Positions 1 to 10,659 of a DNA stretch of 64,000 bases are shown here, one piece after another (the first letter of the stretch is position 1; every line of letters begins with the position of its first letter). The notes below the pieces were generated by a model that saw only the letters and a program-made list of their open reading frames with translations, did not search any database and had not been told where the DNA came from. The stretch covers positions 6,666,223 to 6,730,222 of the forward strand of contig NW_020312894.1 of NCBI RefSeq assembly GCF_003265705.1, written 5' to 3'. The stretch is from Callorhinus ursinus (lineage: Eukaryota; Chordata; Mammalia; Carnivora; Otariidae). Position numbers and translations under genes: made by a program.

Positions 1-1215
1 TTCAGAGCTACTGTAGGCCAGCCCGAGTGGGGGCTGGGGCAGGGTGTGGCTACCCCACCAGCCCAGCCACTGGACACACAAAGCCCACCCTCCTCCCGAG
101 TGGCAGCTCAGAGCAAGCCCACCAGCGACACCCCAGCTTTGAATCCAGCAGAGCACTTCCCACAGGCACATCACCCCCCCCTCCCCAGAAAATCAGTTTA
201 TCTCCAATGGCACAATTCTCTTGACTCACTCAACAGTTCCAGTTGACATCTCTTCCTCGAAAACCTATTTGGGAAACTGCGGTAGTGATACAAGTTACAC
301 ACCAGGAAAGATCAGTGAGCCCCAGGCTAAGAACCATTTCTGTGCAGTGAGGATGCTTCCAGAAGCCATTTACCTACACACGGATGGAAATCCCCTCCTT
401 ACTCTTGGGACAGCACGAGCCAGCTGCCAGTCCCGCCCTAAGAGCCTGTTGCACAGGAGAAAAACTAGGAGACAAAACACTGCATATAAAATTGTTAGAA
501 CATTCAATAATGGGTAGTGATAGCCCGGAGATTTACCACACAGTGAAAGGAATTCTCAGTGGGCTTCAGCTCTTCCAGGTCAAATAGTTGAATAGTTTGG
601 AACCATCCTGATTTTCCACATCATCAGCAAAAAACCTGTCTTACGCTCCCCCTGTGAGTTTCCTTCCAGAAAATAATTTATTCAGTCCTCAATTTAAGCA
701 CAGTTTAAATCCAGACAAAATAATAAATAGCTTGTGATTTTTTTAGTTTCACAAAGAAAGAAGCAGAATGACATCCAAGTTCATGGCCTATAAGCAAGCA
801 TGTAAGTAGGGCAGGGATAGAAAAAAAAAAGTTATCAAATTAGAAAGAAAATCCTCTAAGAGTCCAAGGCAGGACGAGGAATGGCAAACCTTCTATCAGG
901 TTGAATTGGGAGGTTGTGGGGAAGACCCGTGGTTTGAGCGTGTCCGGCAACTGTTAAAACTCAAACACTAGGCTGCAGGCCGCTCAGCACGGCTATGAAA
1001 CAGACCAGTTCCTTAAGTGCATCATGCTTCGTCCGTTTATAACGCTTCAGTCGGCTAAGTTGTTTTTTTTCCACATACCTTTCATGTTACAGTCTGTTGC
1101 TTTTGTACACATTTCTCATATTGGGGTTCTACAGGTAACAACCTGCTATTTCCGTAGAGAAAGCCATTGTTAAGAATATTATATCCAATAAATGGTATCC
1201 AGGTAAATATAAAGA
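1..1215 (+). other. ADAM12: Probable ADAM12 3' UTR (terminal part)
   Basis: No long ORF is present. The segment is unique-looking, ends in a canonical AATAAA at 1187-1192 and runs toward FANK1. In human, ADAM12 lies tail-to-tail with FANK1 with a gap of about 3 kb (recalled gene order). Here the AATAAA lies about 3 kb from the FANK1 3' end, with matching orientations. The assignment therefore rests on synteny and the poly(A) signal, not on recognised coding sequence. It could instead be the 3' UTR of a shorter transcript or plain intergenic DNA. Confidence 0.45.
1187..1192 (+). terminator. Canonical poly(A) signal AATAAA
   Basis: AATAAA on the plus strand, followed within 30 bases by T/G-rich sequence (GACGTGTCTCGTTCATT), as expected of a cleavage site with a downstream GU-rich element. 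It is the best candidate for the end of the convergent neighbour of FANK1. Confidence 0.5.
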
Positions 1216-1930
1216 CGTGTCTCGTTCATTACTGACAATGTCACAAAAATGGGGAGAGGGAAACCCCTTATCTGTATTCTCACCCATTTATAGAGGCACA
1301 GGGAAGATCTGAGCAGTCCATAAGAATAAAAAGAGTGGTGGTCAGGGGTCAGGTGCTATCAGTCCACACAAACCAGTCAGGTGATGGCACAAGAGAGAAG
1401 GTGTCTCTTAACATGTGCGGGGGGGGGGGGGAGGGGGCGGGAGGGGGGGGGGGGGGACCAGATACTTGTTTTGAACAATGTAAATGTATAACCTATCCAA
1501 ATATTTTTTTTTGAAAACTCACCTTATTTACAAAAGAGAAATTAAAAAAAGCATATGGGGGTAGAAACGTGGACATCAGATTTCTCCAGAATGAAAATCT
1601 GAGTGTAGTAGAAATTTGCAGATTTTTGAAAAACAGAATCCAATTTCATAAAGAACTACAGAAAATACAAAGAAAAACAGATATATAGAATGGTAATAAG
1701 GGGTCTTTATTCTTACCACCTTCTACCCATATCAAAGCAAGTAGGCAGAAAGTAATTACCTAGAAGACCCCAATTAATAACATACTATATGTTGGCTAAA
1801 TGAACATAACAAAAAAATAATCAAAATGGATATGTATCAAATTGAGATACTTCAAACATACAGAATATGCCTTCTTTCAAAGTGCCTCTGAAAAAGAAAG
1901 CTATATACACAGACTATATATAAAACTATA
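1216..1930. other. Intergenic spacer with poly-G tract and AT-rich DNA
   Basis: There is no coding signal. It holds a G-rich low-complexity tract (1419-1456) and, from about 1500, AT-rich sequence that may be old L1 material but that I cannot place. Confidence 0.5.
1419..1456 (+). repeat. Poly-G low-complexity tract
   Basis: Runs of 13, 5 and 15 or more G separated by single A, C or A bases. The plus strand could form a G-quadruplex. Long poly-G of this kind is prone to slippage and sequencing error, so its exact length is unreliable. Confidence 0.85.
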
Positions 1931-1937
1931 TATAAAA

Positions 1938-2195
1938 AAAATGAGGGGGGGAATTGGAGGGAGAGATGAACCATGAGAGACTATGGACTCTGAGCGACAA
2001 ACAGGGTTTTAGAGGGGAGGGGGGCGGGGGGATGGGTTAGCCCGGTGATGGGTATTAAGGAGGGCACGTACTGCATGGAGCACTGGGTGTTATACGAAAA
2101 CAATGGATCCTGGAACACCACATCAAAAACTAATGATGTATTGTATGGTGACTAACATAACATAATAAAATTTAAAAAAATAAAACCACAAAAAA
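1938..2195 (+). mobile_element. L1 3' end, carnivore type (5'-truncated)
   Basis: It starts in the L1 3' UTR motif GAGAGACTATGGACTCTGAG. It then has the G-rich tract, GGTGATGGGTATTAAGGAGG and the ATAATAAAATTT/A-rich tail. It is close in sequence to the copy at 46459-47018. Only the last 260 bp or so are present, so it has no coding capacity. Confidence 0.85.
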
Positions 2196-2199
2196 ATAA

Positions 2200-2290
2200 C
2201 ACTATATATACAACTAAACTATATATATAACTATTATATATAACTATATAAATATAACTATTATATATAATTTTATATATTAAGCCACAA
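2200..2290. repeat. (TA)n-rich low-complexity sequence
   Basis: Repeated ACTATATATA/AACTATTATATATAA units directly after the L1 A-tail. This is probably expansion of a degenerate A/T-rich tail. Confidence 0.7.
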
Positions 2291-2399
2291 AGTAAAACTC
2301 AAATTCCAAATGGTACAACAAACCAGAGGTTGTGTCTTTGGGGAAATTAAAACACAAGTCAAATCACTAATCTCACTAAGGAAAAAGATGAAAAGCACA

Positions 2400-2610
2400 T
2401 ACACAAAGCACAGGAACATGTAGAATCCAACAGTCTACTGTAACCCAGTGAGAGGTCTCAGGAATATAAGGATGGTTCAATATTTTTAAATCTACTCATT
2501 CAAGTCACCGAAATGACAGATTTTCAGGAAATATGCCATATTAGGATTACCAGAGACACTGAAAAGACATTTGAGAAAAGTCATTATCTATTCCTGAGTT
2601 TTTAAAGATC
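2400..2610 (+). mobile_element. Degraded L1 ORF2 fragment
   Basis: Carries recognisable L1 reverse-transcriptase region DNA: AATATAAGGATGGTTCAATA, then a match to the segment encoding the 'AFDKIQHPF' stretch (GACATTTGAGAAAAGTCATT...ATTCCTGA). Frames are broken. Confidence 0.6.
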
Positions 2611-2619
2611 TGAAGGCCG

Positions 2620-4150
2620 GAAACCACAGGACTCGAGAGATGCGAACATCATTTGTGGAAAATTAAACTCACCTACGGCAAGATCTTATAGGCAGTCCAT
2701 TTTTGGCTATATTGCACTGCAATAGCAAACCACGAGAGGATTATTTCTTACTCACATCTGGGGGTGAACTCTGGCTCTGGCTCTTCCCTGGGGCCCTGGG
2801 CTGATGGAGTGCCTGCTCCTGAGTCACAGCTGGTCTTGTGGCAGAAGGAAAAGAGATGGGGGGGGATTCGTAAAACTTCCGCCCAGAAGGGCAGGAGCCA
2901 TTTCCGTTACCATTTCATTGACAAAGTCACCCCACGGTATGGCCAAGGCTTCCATCAGGAGGATGGGAGGACGTCTCCAGGATTTTGTCAATGAGAAGGG
3001 GCATGTACTCTTGCCACAGATGGGGCTCGTGAACAGGATCTACAACAGACTGAGAAATGAAATGAAGATGAAGGTCAACATTGATCATGGGGGCAAAAGG
3101 GCTGTGAGATGTGACTACACTCTGATTTGGAGATTTAAAAAGTTAAATCTAGCAAATTTAAAGGAATATGCATTTGTACAAAAGGTAAAACACTCATGAA
3201 ATGTATAAAGAGAGGACAATCTATGACCCACAGACCCAGTTCCTGAGGTGGATGTTCTAGAAACTATACGGAATAAAGCTGAGAATTGCCAACATCAATA
3301 AAATCAACTGCACTTTGTCTCTGTGCCCTTTCCCCCCAAAGCTTTGGAGCTTTAATTACCTTTTGATCGGGCTTTCCTTACAGAGAAAATTCCACTCCTG
3401 TGCGGACCTTTGTAGCTGGTCTTCTCCTCGGGCCCAGTTAACCTGCTTCTCTCCAGAGACACAAAATGCATGTGGTCTCCTAACTCACTTGGCTCATGTT
3501 CACGTGCGTCTGCTGAGTTCAAGTTCCCGCACACATGTGTCTAAGCTCCCAACCGGCAGACCTAGCTGTGGTTAATGCCTACTTGTCTTCCAACTGCGTG
3601 ATCAGCATCAAACACCCTTCTGTTCTGGAGGCTAACTTTAATATACTTCTCTTTGGCACAGTCGTCAACATGCCAGCAGACTGGGTCTTTCAGGGCATAA
3701 GGATATGCAAACACATTCTCAGGGCTGTTCTAGAAAGACTGATCCTCCACCAGACACCTCTAATAGAGTGGAATTGGAGTCTTGAAATATTTTTTTTTTT
3801 TTTTTTTTACTTTGATGTGAGCCCAACAGCTGAGGAGAAAACTTTTCACGTGGCCTCCTGGGCTTCCAGGAGCGTCACTCCAGAAGTGAACACCAGCCTG
3901 ACAGCAGGGCCTGGAAGGCCTGAAGTCGGGAGGGGAGGTCATAATTGAAAACACATGAGGGGAAGAATTTCTGCAAGGTCCCGGAGTGGCTCAGAGGACA
4001 GCACGGGGGGGCAGGAGCGGGAAGTGGGAGATCTGTGTCTGTCTGTGCAGCTCCAGTACAGAAATATTTGGTTTTGTGTCTAACTCCAAAAGGCACAAGT
4101 GCAAGAAAACATCCCCACGCGGCAGACGCCCAATGACGACACCACAGGCC
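2620..4150. other. Intergenic spacer, no gene seen
   Basis: Includes two overlapping plus-strand ORFs at 2764-3199 that have no recognisable domain and look like an old repeat. It also has a T18 run at 3791-3808. I see no exon, promoter or RNA gene. Confidence 0.5.
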
Positions 4151-4154
4151 CACG

Positions 4155-4338
4155 CGCTTAGGTAAAAAAAAGATGTATTATTTCAAAGTGGGAACAGTTG
4201 TACGTCACAAAATTCACTGTGAATCTTCAACTAAATAAATAATCAAATGTATAGCCTCAAAAGACGTGGCGTTTCATCTCTAGCTCAACGGTCGCGTTTT
4301 GACGTTGTTTCTCTTGGGCTTTCGCCCTGGTCAGCAGA
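4155..4338 (-). other. FANK1: FANK1 3' UTR
   Basis: Sequence after the TAG stop. There is no AATAAA before the next unrelated sequence. The best signal is the overlapping variant pair AATAAT/AATACA at 4174-4182, followed by an 8-T run at 4163-4170 on the minus strand. That would give a short 3' UTR of about 180 bases. Alternative ATTAAA hexamers lie further on, near 3637 and 3350, so longer forms are possible. Confidence 0.5.
4174..4182 (-). terminator. FANK1: Variant poly(A) signal of FANK1
   Basis: AATAAT overlapping AATACA on the minus strand, followed by a U-rich element 4-11 bases on. Non-canonical hexamers are common in testis-expressed transcripts. This is inferred from position only. 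Confidence 0.35.
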
Positions 4339-4392
4339 CTACTTCTTTGCCATTTGGGTTCTTTTCCTTTCTTCTAATAAGGAGACCACATT
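4339..4392 (-). CDS. FANK1: FANK1 last coding exon (exon 10 counted in window as tenth)
   Basis: Acceptor TTTATCTAG at 4393-4401, then 17 codons and TAG (4341-4339). It begins NVVSLLEERK, the second helix of the final partial ankyrin repeat, and ends RTQMAKK. The human protein, as I recall it, runs a few residues further with a cysteine-containing tail; here the stop comes directly after the lysines. The tail is basic. The exon is phase 0 with its neighbour. Confidence 0.95.
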   Translation of the reverse strand, partial: NVVSLLEERKRTQMAKK

Positions 4393-4487
4393 CTAGATAA
4401 ACAAAAACAGGTGAATGTCATCCAAGGTTTGCGGTTATTTTAAAGTACCACAAAATTAGCCTCGAAAATCCAAAAGAATATCCCAAC

Positions 4488-4532
4488 CTGTCTGTCAAAA
4501 ACTCTGGCCATTTCTAGGACACCTTTGCCGAA
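4488..4532 (-). CDS. FANK1: FANK1 coding exon, ankyrin repeat 6 start
   Basis: 15 codons reading FGKGVLEMARVFDRQ, between an acceptor TTCACTTCCAG and a donor CAG|GTTGGG. The donor is weaker than the others (T at +3, G at +4). It is phase 0 at both ends, so skipping would keep frame. It supplies the first helix of the partial last ankyrin repeat (residues about 310-324). Confidence 0.95.
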
Positions 4533-4645
4533 CTGGAAGTGAAAACAACAAAGATTACATGTATATAATAATATTCAACATATATATGTGGGTGGGTGTG
4601 TTCTTTCTTCTCCTCCAGGGAAAGGCTTTAGATAGAGTTCCTTAC

Positions 4646-4723
4646 CTCATTTTTTACGCTTGCATCTGCTCCTTTGTCAAGAAGTAACTGGACTAATGCC
4701 TCGTGATTATTTAACACGGCCAC
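4646..4723 (-). CDS. FANK1: FANK1 coding exon, ankyrin repeat 5
   Basis: 26 codons (residues about 284-309) starting [12 protein letters not shown] and containing [14 protein letters not shown], the second half of a textbook ankyrin repeat. Acceptor TTTGTTTCTCAG and donor GAG|GTAAGG are both strong. It is phase 0 at both ends. The TPLM half of the same repeat is at the end of the preceding exon. Confidence 0.97.
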
Positions 4724-5267
4724 CTGAGAAACAAAAGACAGTGGGGCGTGAGCGAGTCTGCCTTCCCCACGGAGGACGAGGCCAGAGGCCAGGGTAGACC
4801 CCATGCAGGTGGGCCCGCGGAAATCGCCCAGAGGCTTTCTCAAGAAGGCAGAGCCAGCCAGGACCACTGTGGCTTCACACGACAGACGCATGCTCTCACT
4901 CTGCAGCGAGGCTGAGGGCAAGGAAAACGGAAGTGGTGTCTGCCTTCCACCGCACTACAATGACATGAGAAACGCTAGGCCAGGCCGGCCCAAGAAAGCA
5001 GCGCATTCTCTGTTGAACAGATCTGTTTAAGATGCTACAATGGCCCGGGGGACCAGGGCTGGTAATCCTTAAAGAAATAGTTGTAAAAAGAACAAAAATA
5101 CTGTAGCGACATTGTCATGCCTTTATTAACAGGCCAGTGGGGAATATATAGACAGCCAAAACCCAGGGCTCACACACAGCTGAATTCACAAGAATTGCCT
5201 AACTATAGAAGCAGCTCCGACCTTTAATCCCACACAAAGCCGGGCTGTGCTCTGCAGAGAGGCATAC
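4724..5267 (-). other. FANK1 intron, 544 bp, no repeats seen
   Basis: Short intron with good GT and AG ends. A minus-strand ORF continues from the exon into it only by chance. I see no repeat or regulatory element. Confidence 0.7.
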
Positions 5268-5411
5268 CATGAGCGGGGTCTTTCCATCTTTATCTCTCAT
5301 GTTCACGTCCGCTCCGGCTTCGATCAGCACAGAGGCTGCACTCTGGTTTCCGGAGACTGCAGAGACTCTCATGAGTGGGGTCCATCCTGAGCCCGTGTCC
5401 ACAGCATCTAC
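5268..5411 (-). CDS. FANK1: FANK1 coding exon, ankyrin repeat 4 and start of 5
   Basis: 48 codons (residues about 236-283), phase 0 at both ends. It reads [15 protein letters not shown], then [21 protein letters not shown]. It holds one full ankyrin repeat (TPLM turn, helix pair, then the GADVN beta-hairpin) and the TPLM opening of the next. Acceptor TGGCCTAAAG; donor ATG|GTATGC. It contains 144 bp, one of the two longest ankyrin exons. Confidence 0.97.
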
Positions 5412-5685
5412 CTTTAGGCCAGAGGAAGAGCTGCTCTTAGTCCAGTGTCTTTTTCCTTAAAAATATTCATCAGAAACTTATAAAGGAACGTTCACTTGCC
5501 CAAATGCCTCTGAGTTGGATAGCCCATAAGGATTGTGACTTGGTAAATAGGGATCCAGGGAACTGTGCTAAAGTAACTCACATTCACATGCAGTGAGAAG
5601 CTGTGTTAGGATTTTGTAGGGTGCTGACAGGCCCCAGGACACCCCGCTGGCATCTTCCTCTACATTTGGTTCAAAGGGTTGAAAG

Positions 5686-5876
5686 ATGGGGGCACCTGGG
5701 TGGCTCAGTCAGTTAAGCGTCTGCCTTCGGCTCAGGTCATGGTCCCAGGGTCCTGGGATCGAGCCCCGCATCGGGCTCCCTGCTCCGCGGGGAGCCTGCT
5801 TCTCCTCCCCTCCCCCCGCCCCCGCCTCTGCTTGTGCACTCTCTCTCAAATAAATAAAATCTTAAAAAAAGAAAAT
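5686..5876 (+). mobile_element. Carnivore tRNA-Lys SINE
   Basis: The head GGCACCTGGGTGGCTCAGTC and the A/B-box-containing tRNA part are followed by a CT-rich segment and an AAATAAATAAAATCTTAAA tail. A direct repeat GGTTGAAAG flanks it (5677-5685 and 5877-5885), so the insertion is intact. Confidence 0.95.
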
Positions 5877-6340
5877 GGTTGAAAGGCAGGATAGAGAAAT
5901 GAACCACCCTACTCTTAGCTCCATGTGAAGTCCTGACCTTACTTTGTTTTGATTAACTTTCCTCACTTTTTTTTTTTTAAGTTTACTTTGTGTACTTCTA
6001 TCTCTGTAAGCAGCTTTAAATCCTTTCTGGAACAAGACAGTAATATATATACAGACCCTTATACCTATCAATATGGATTAATTTTAAGCAGGAGAACTAC
6101 AGGTAGAATCAACACAAAGCAACCAACTTTACTACATAAATTCCAATCCGAGAAGTTAGCCAACCTAATGCCTTCTCCAAATTTAATTTGACTAGTAATA
6201 AGATGGCCATTTCCCAATAATCCAGTGATTGAGAGCTCTCAAGGTCATGTTTTAAAAGCCACATTCTAGAATATGTGAGCATTGCCTCCTCCAGTTCCAG
6301 TGAAGGCCTCACCAATCCATGAAGAATGATACCAAAGTAA

Positions 6341-6383
6341 ATATATATGTGTGTGTATGCGTGCACACACACACCCACACCCC
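6341..6383 (+). repeat. (TG)n/(CA)n microsatellite
   Basis: ATATATATGTGTGTGTATGC followed by ACACACACACACCCACAC: a compound alternating purine-pyrimidine tract that changes from TG to CA. Confidence 0.8.
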
Positions 6384-7964
6384 TAAATTCTGTTACAGAA
6401 GAATGATTCAAACATGATAGTAAAACACCAGAATGGACTAAGAAACTAGAAATTGCCAAAGTCCCTGGAATGTTTCAGGTTATTTATATGTATGAGATTA
6501 TCGACTCAACTTCATTAGGATTTGCAGTTCTTTCTCATGCGAATAACAAATAACCTCTGAGCAGCAGACTCCATTATGTTTAAATAATAAAATCATCCCC
6601 TTGTTTTACAGGGTGCTTTAGGCGGTCTTTGGTAAAATTTCACCCCCATTTTCTCTTTTGGGTCTGAGGGTTAAATGGGATAGGTGCTTTTATTGCTGCT
6701 CTACAAGTGATTAAACCACATCTCCAAGAAGTCAAATGCCTCTCCTGAGGTCACGTGGCTCATGAAATGTAGAGATGGTCCCCCATGCAAGTCGGTCACT
6801 GTCAGTAGAAAATCATTATATTCAAGAATGGTGGCCACAATGCCTGGCTTGGCTCCCAGATCCCAACTATTGCCACCCAAACATGGGGTGGCCTCTCTGC
6901 CGAGAACATGGAGCCACTCCTGTTGATAGCCTCTATCTGCCACCAGCCAACCACACGGAAATCTTTAGTGGCAACATCCATGTAGCTGGAGGGCTACAGA
7001 AAAAGATAGAATCTACCCACAAATAAACGTGCTCACATCTGAAGCCCAGAAAGTCTAGGTTTCCAAAATTACAGTATTTAAATGTTCATGGCAGAGACCT
7101 GCCCTTCTTTCAGCAAAGGTCAACCTTCATTTTTAACTACAGACTTTTACTGGAACGAAAGCATGAGCAGAGTTCATCATAAACCAAACAAGACGACTGT
7201 GGCTCTCACCACCGCACAAGGCAAGTGGGGCCCCGCCCTACCACTGAGGCCCACATGCTAATCCTTCCGACCTCTTGTGCATGTTTCTAAAAGAAAAAAA
7301 AGAAAAGAAAAAAAAAAACAAGAAATGTAATAAAAGGGAATTATCTTAACCACTGAGGTTTTCCCTTCAAAGGGCCCTTTCTTCAGCCCTCTGCAGGCAG
7401 CAGTGGGAACCAGTGAGACCCCACAATTGCTAAAAGCCAGGCTTTCCCTCAATCACATTTCAGAGACAAGCTAGAACAAATCAGCTAACATCTTCCAGGA
7501 GACAGGACTCTTCTCAATTTGAGTTTATTTTCCAGGTCATCAGTTTAATTTCTCCATACTCTACACCATCTGGCAATCTCAATTAAGATAGCATTTTGTT
7601 TACCATTCCTTATTTCCACGCCTTGAAATTTTTATTTAACTTCTTTCGAGTCTTGAACTAAAGTTCTCAAAGTTATCAGCCGTTACCATAATTGAGCTAA
7701 TTCTGTTGACTCATCTTCAAACAGCTACAGAAGTCCAAACAACGCCGGTTCTATTTGCTAAATCAAATCTGCACCATCTGATAACACAAGACCAGAAGGG
7801 TATCCAAACTCCTGCTTCAAGGTAAAGGCACGAGGAGCTGAAATGCTCTGTTTGTGATATGGTCAGTTTGCTCTTGGGAAATGTTTTATAATGGCTAATC
7901 TTTAAAGCAAGCCACAAATAAAAATAGTCTCATTCTAAGAGCAGTAAGAAGCACTATGGCTTTA

Positions 7965-8065
7965 AGAGTTCTTGATGTCTTGTGTCTCCAGGACTTAAGC
8001 TAGCATCCCGTCCATGGCAGGTGCTCAGTAAAGCTTTGTGGACAGATTGAATGAAGAGACAATGA
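7965..8065 (+). mobile_element. L2-like 3' end
   Basis: Contains ATGGCAGGTGCTCAGTAAAG and a following TTGAATGAAGAG. This is the conserved tail of mammalian L2 elements. It is short and diverged. Confidence 0.55.
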
Positions 8066-8375
8066 GTGAATAAGCAAAGGCATAAACAAAGTAGAAGCAT
8101 CATCAGGTCCAGCTCTGGATTCAGCAGTTTCTTTTTTCCTACACAAGACAAACCTCCATGATGATCTGAAGCCTCACTATCACATCAATTCTATAATGAC
8201 CTTTTTTCCCCAGGGCTTCAGGAACCTTCTTACTGGTAAGTCAAAGAGCTTTCTGCAGCATTTCTAAGTTCAGCTAATCAAAGGCATCCACATAAGGTTC
8301 TGCTTCTCCCAAACCCTGTGGAACGGCACTGCAAGGTCTCAATGACAAGTGTGGCTGAGAAGGAAGATCCCGTAC

Positions 8376-8541
8376 CTCACAGCCATCTTTTATCATCCAC
8401 TCGATCACATTGCAGTGGCCTCCATCTGCAGCCCAGTGCAGAGCCGTGCAGCCTCCTAGGTCTCTGGTCTCCCAGGAAGCGCCGTGTCTTCGGAGATATT
8501 TCACAACATCTAGGTGTCCCGCGTAACATGCAAGCATCAGA
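8376..8541 (-). CDS. FANK1: FANK1 coding exon, ankyrin repeats 2 and 3
   Basis: 166 bp, entered in phase 2 and left in phase 0 (residues about 181-235). It begins [16 protein letters not shown], then [19 protein letters not shown]. These are two consecutive ankyrin helix pairs with the TALHWAA signature and the GAS/GCE turns. Acceptor CCTATGTTGCAG; donor GAG|GTACGG. This is the most conserved part of the protein and fixes the gene identity. Confidence 0.98.
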
Positions 8542-8679
8542 CTGCAACATAGGGAGGAAGCAGCAATAGCTCTAAGTAAAGTCACCAAACTCAGGTCCCC
8601 GTTTTACTCTGCCTGGTTTAAACCAAGAAATCCTAATGTGAGTAGAAAAGCCATGAAAATCATTCATATGAAATGTCGT

Positions 8680-9110
8680 ATCCATCAGCTCATAGACGGA
8701 TAAACAAAATGTGGCATATCCGTACGACAGAATATTCTTTGGCCATAAAAAGGAAAAAGAAATACTGATATTATGCCACTACATGAATGAACCTTAAGAC
8801 GTTACGCTAACTGAAAGAAGCTGGACACAAAAGGCTACATATTGTAGGATTCTGTTTATGTGAAACGCCCAGGGGAGGCAAATCGACAAGGGACAGAACT
8901 GGCAGGTTAGTGGGTTCCAGGGACTGGGAGAGAAGAAACGGCGAGTGCCTGCCGGTGAGCACAGGGCTTCTTTCTGGGCAGATTAAGAATGTTCCGGAAT
9001 TCGACCACAGAAGCAGTCATATAGCATTGTTAATTTATTCTTTAAGTGCCAAGTTTTAAAGGAGTGTGTGAATTTATCTCAGCTAAAAAGAGGGGATCAC
9101 TGTAAATCGA
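8680..9110 (+). mobile_element. L1M 3' end
   Basis: Contains the ORF2 tail match TAGACGGATAAACAAAATGT...GAATATTCTTTGGCCATAAA and, further on, TACATATTGTAGGATTCTGT and the GGGACTGGGAGA block of old L1 3' UTRs. There is no intact ORF. Confidence 0.8.
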
Positions 9111-9836
9111 GTAAAATATTGGATGTAAAAACATCCACAAGCCTGTGAAGATATTCTAAAAAGATAGAGGGGAGAAAAATACTCATTTGATATTATGATA
9201 GAATGGCTATTAAGCCAATTCCATACTCTAAATATTAGTATGTAAAGAAACTAATTAAACATTTCCTCTGCCTTTATAGAATAAAAGGTAGTCCATCCTC
9301 AGTTGATGAGGGAAAAAGCCCCTTTCACCCTAGCCTGCCAGCTCATCAATATGGAAGAAACTATGGAATTAGAAAATCACACTTTTGTAATTCCCAATTA
9401 AATAATTGATCTGGGCAAGGACCATCAGTGGATACTAAAATTATTGGGTAAAAGGTTAACGGAGAACAGAATATTCACACCATGATTACCCCCATAGGTT
9501 ATGTGCTAATTTCAGTGGGAAACTCTATCTTTACAAAGGAGGGATTTAGCGGCCACACTCTAAGCAAATGATCAAACCTAGAATCACCAACTGTGGGACA
9601 ACATGCATTCCTGATGGATCCAGCCTGGAGCCACAACACCAGCTCGTAAGTGTTCTTGCTAAAAATGTTAACCTGCTTCAAATCAAACCTTTAAACCTAA
9701 TTGTAACTTTATTGGCAATAAAGGGACGAATGAACAAGTTAAGCACCGCCTCCCCAACTAGGAGATAATTAGGCAACTCAAGAACATAGGGCATTCTGTA
9801 GGATAATTGGTCTGGTCTCCTCAAAAAGTCAACGCT

Positions 9837-9838
<2 letters not shown>

Positions 9839-9868
<30 letters not shown>
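9839..9868 (+). repeat. Poly-A tract (29-30 bp)
   Basis: Pure A homopolymer interrupting unique sequence. It may be the tail of a small retroinsertion whose body is no longer recognisable. Confidence 0.85.
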
Positions 9869-9873
<5 letters not shown>

Positions 9874-9879
9874 ACCAAA

Positions 9880-10345
9880 ATAGTGGATGGAGGACCAGGC
9901 TAGAATAAAAGAGACTAAACAGAACCAGCAGATGCAATGTGTGAGCCTTAGTTGGATCGTGGTCTTGTCCCCACCCCCCCAAACAGAGCCATGTAGACCG
10001 TCCTGAGGACAAGTGGGGAGACTTGCACAGCTAGAGCATCAGGGACGTCAGGACATTAGTGTGAAATGTCTTAGGTGTGGCAATGATACGGCGGTTATGC
10101 AGGTCAACGTCCCTACTTTTAGAAGAAAACATACTGAAATACTGAATGAAATATTGAGGAATATGATGCCTATTAACCTTGAAATGGGTAAGTAGGGAGA
10201 AAAAAGCTAATAAAAATGTAGAAAGAGAAGCAAATAGGGCAAATGTCAACAGCTGCCAAACCTAAGTGGTGAGTATATAAAAATATACCGTACTATTCTT
10301 TCAACTTTTCTAAATGTTTGAACTTTTCAAAATAAAGAGTTGAGT
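9880..10345 (+). mobile_element. L1M 3' UTR remnant
   Basis: The CAACTTTTCTAAATGTTTGAAC...TTCAAAATAAAGAG terminus, with the upstream GGCAATGATACGGCGGTTAT block, is typical of old L1M 3' ends. Highly diverged. Confidence 0.6.
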
Positions 10346-10659
10346 GGGGTGGGTGACGGGGGCAGCGAAGGAAGTCTTTCCAGTAGGGAAATTCTAGAAA
10401 GCTCTCTGAGTGATAAATAGAATGTCCAGCTCTGAGGCCCAAGAAACCTGAGCTGAGCTGGAGTGGAACCCGATGTCCACATCTCTGTATCCTTATGTAG
10501 GCCTTCATTTCTTGGAAACTCCTGGTAGAGAGCAAACATGGCCCTTCACCCGCCCAGGGTTTGAGGTGCTTGCTTCTGATGCATATTGCCAGATGCTTAA
10601 TGCAAATGTTTAAGGCTCCCTTTAGATGCACTGCTTTCTAGAGAGATTATGTCAACTTA

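Larger units (their letters stand above)
5412..8375 (-). other. FANK1 intron with SINE, (TG)n and L2 remnant
   Basis: Holds one plus-strand SINE, a short TG/CA repeat and an L2-like 3' end near 7975-8060. The remainder (about 6400-7950) is unique-looking and has no gene signal. Confidence 0.7.

Noticed and set aside
2764..3199. Two overlapping plus-strand ORFs of 76 and 131 residues in the intergenic spacer.
   Set aside because: No domain, no conserved-looking codon pattern, and the DNA has the look of an old interspersed repeat.
5690..5760. tRNA-like A and B boxes at this and other SINE heads, considered as tRNA genes.
   Set aside because: They are tRNA-derived SINE heads with (CT)n and A-rich tails and target duplications, not cloverleaf-forming tRNA genes.
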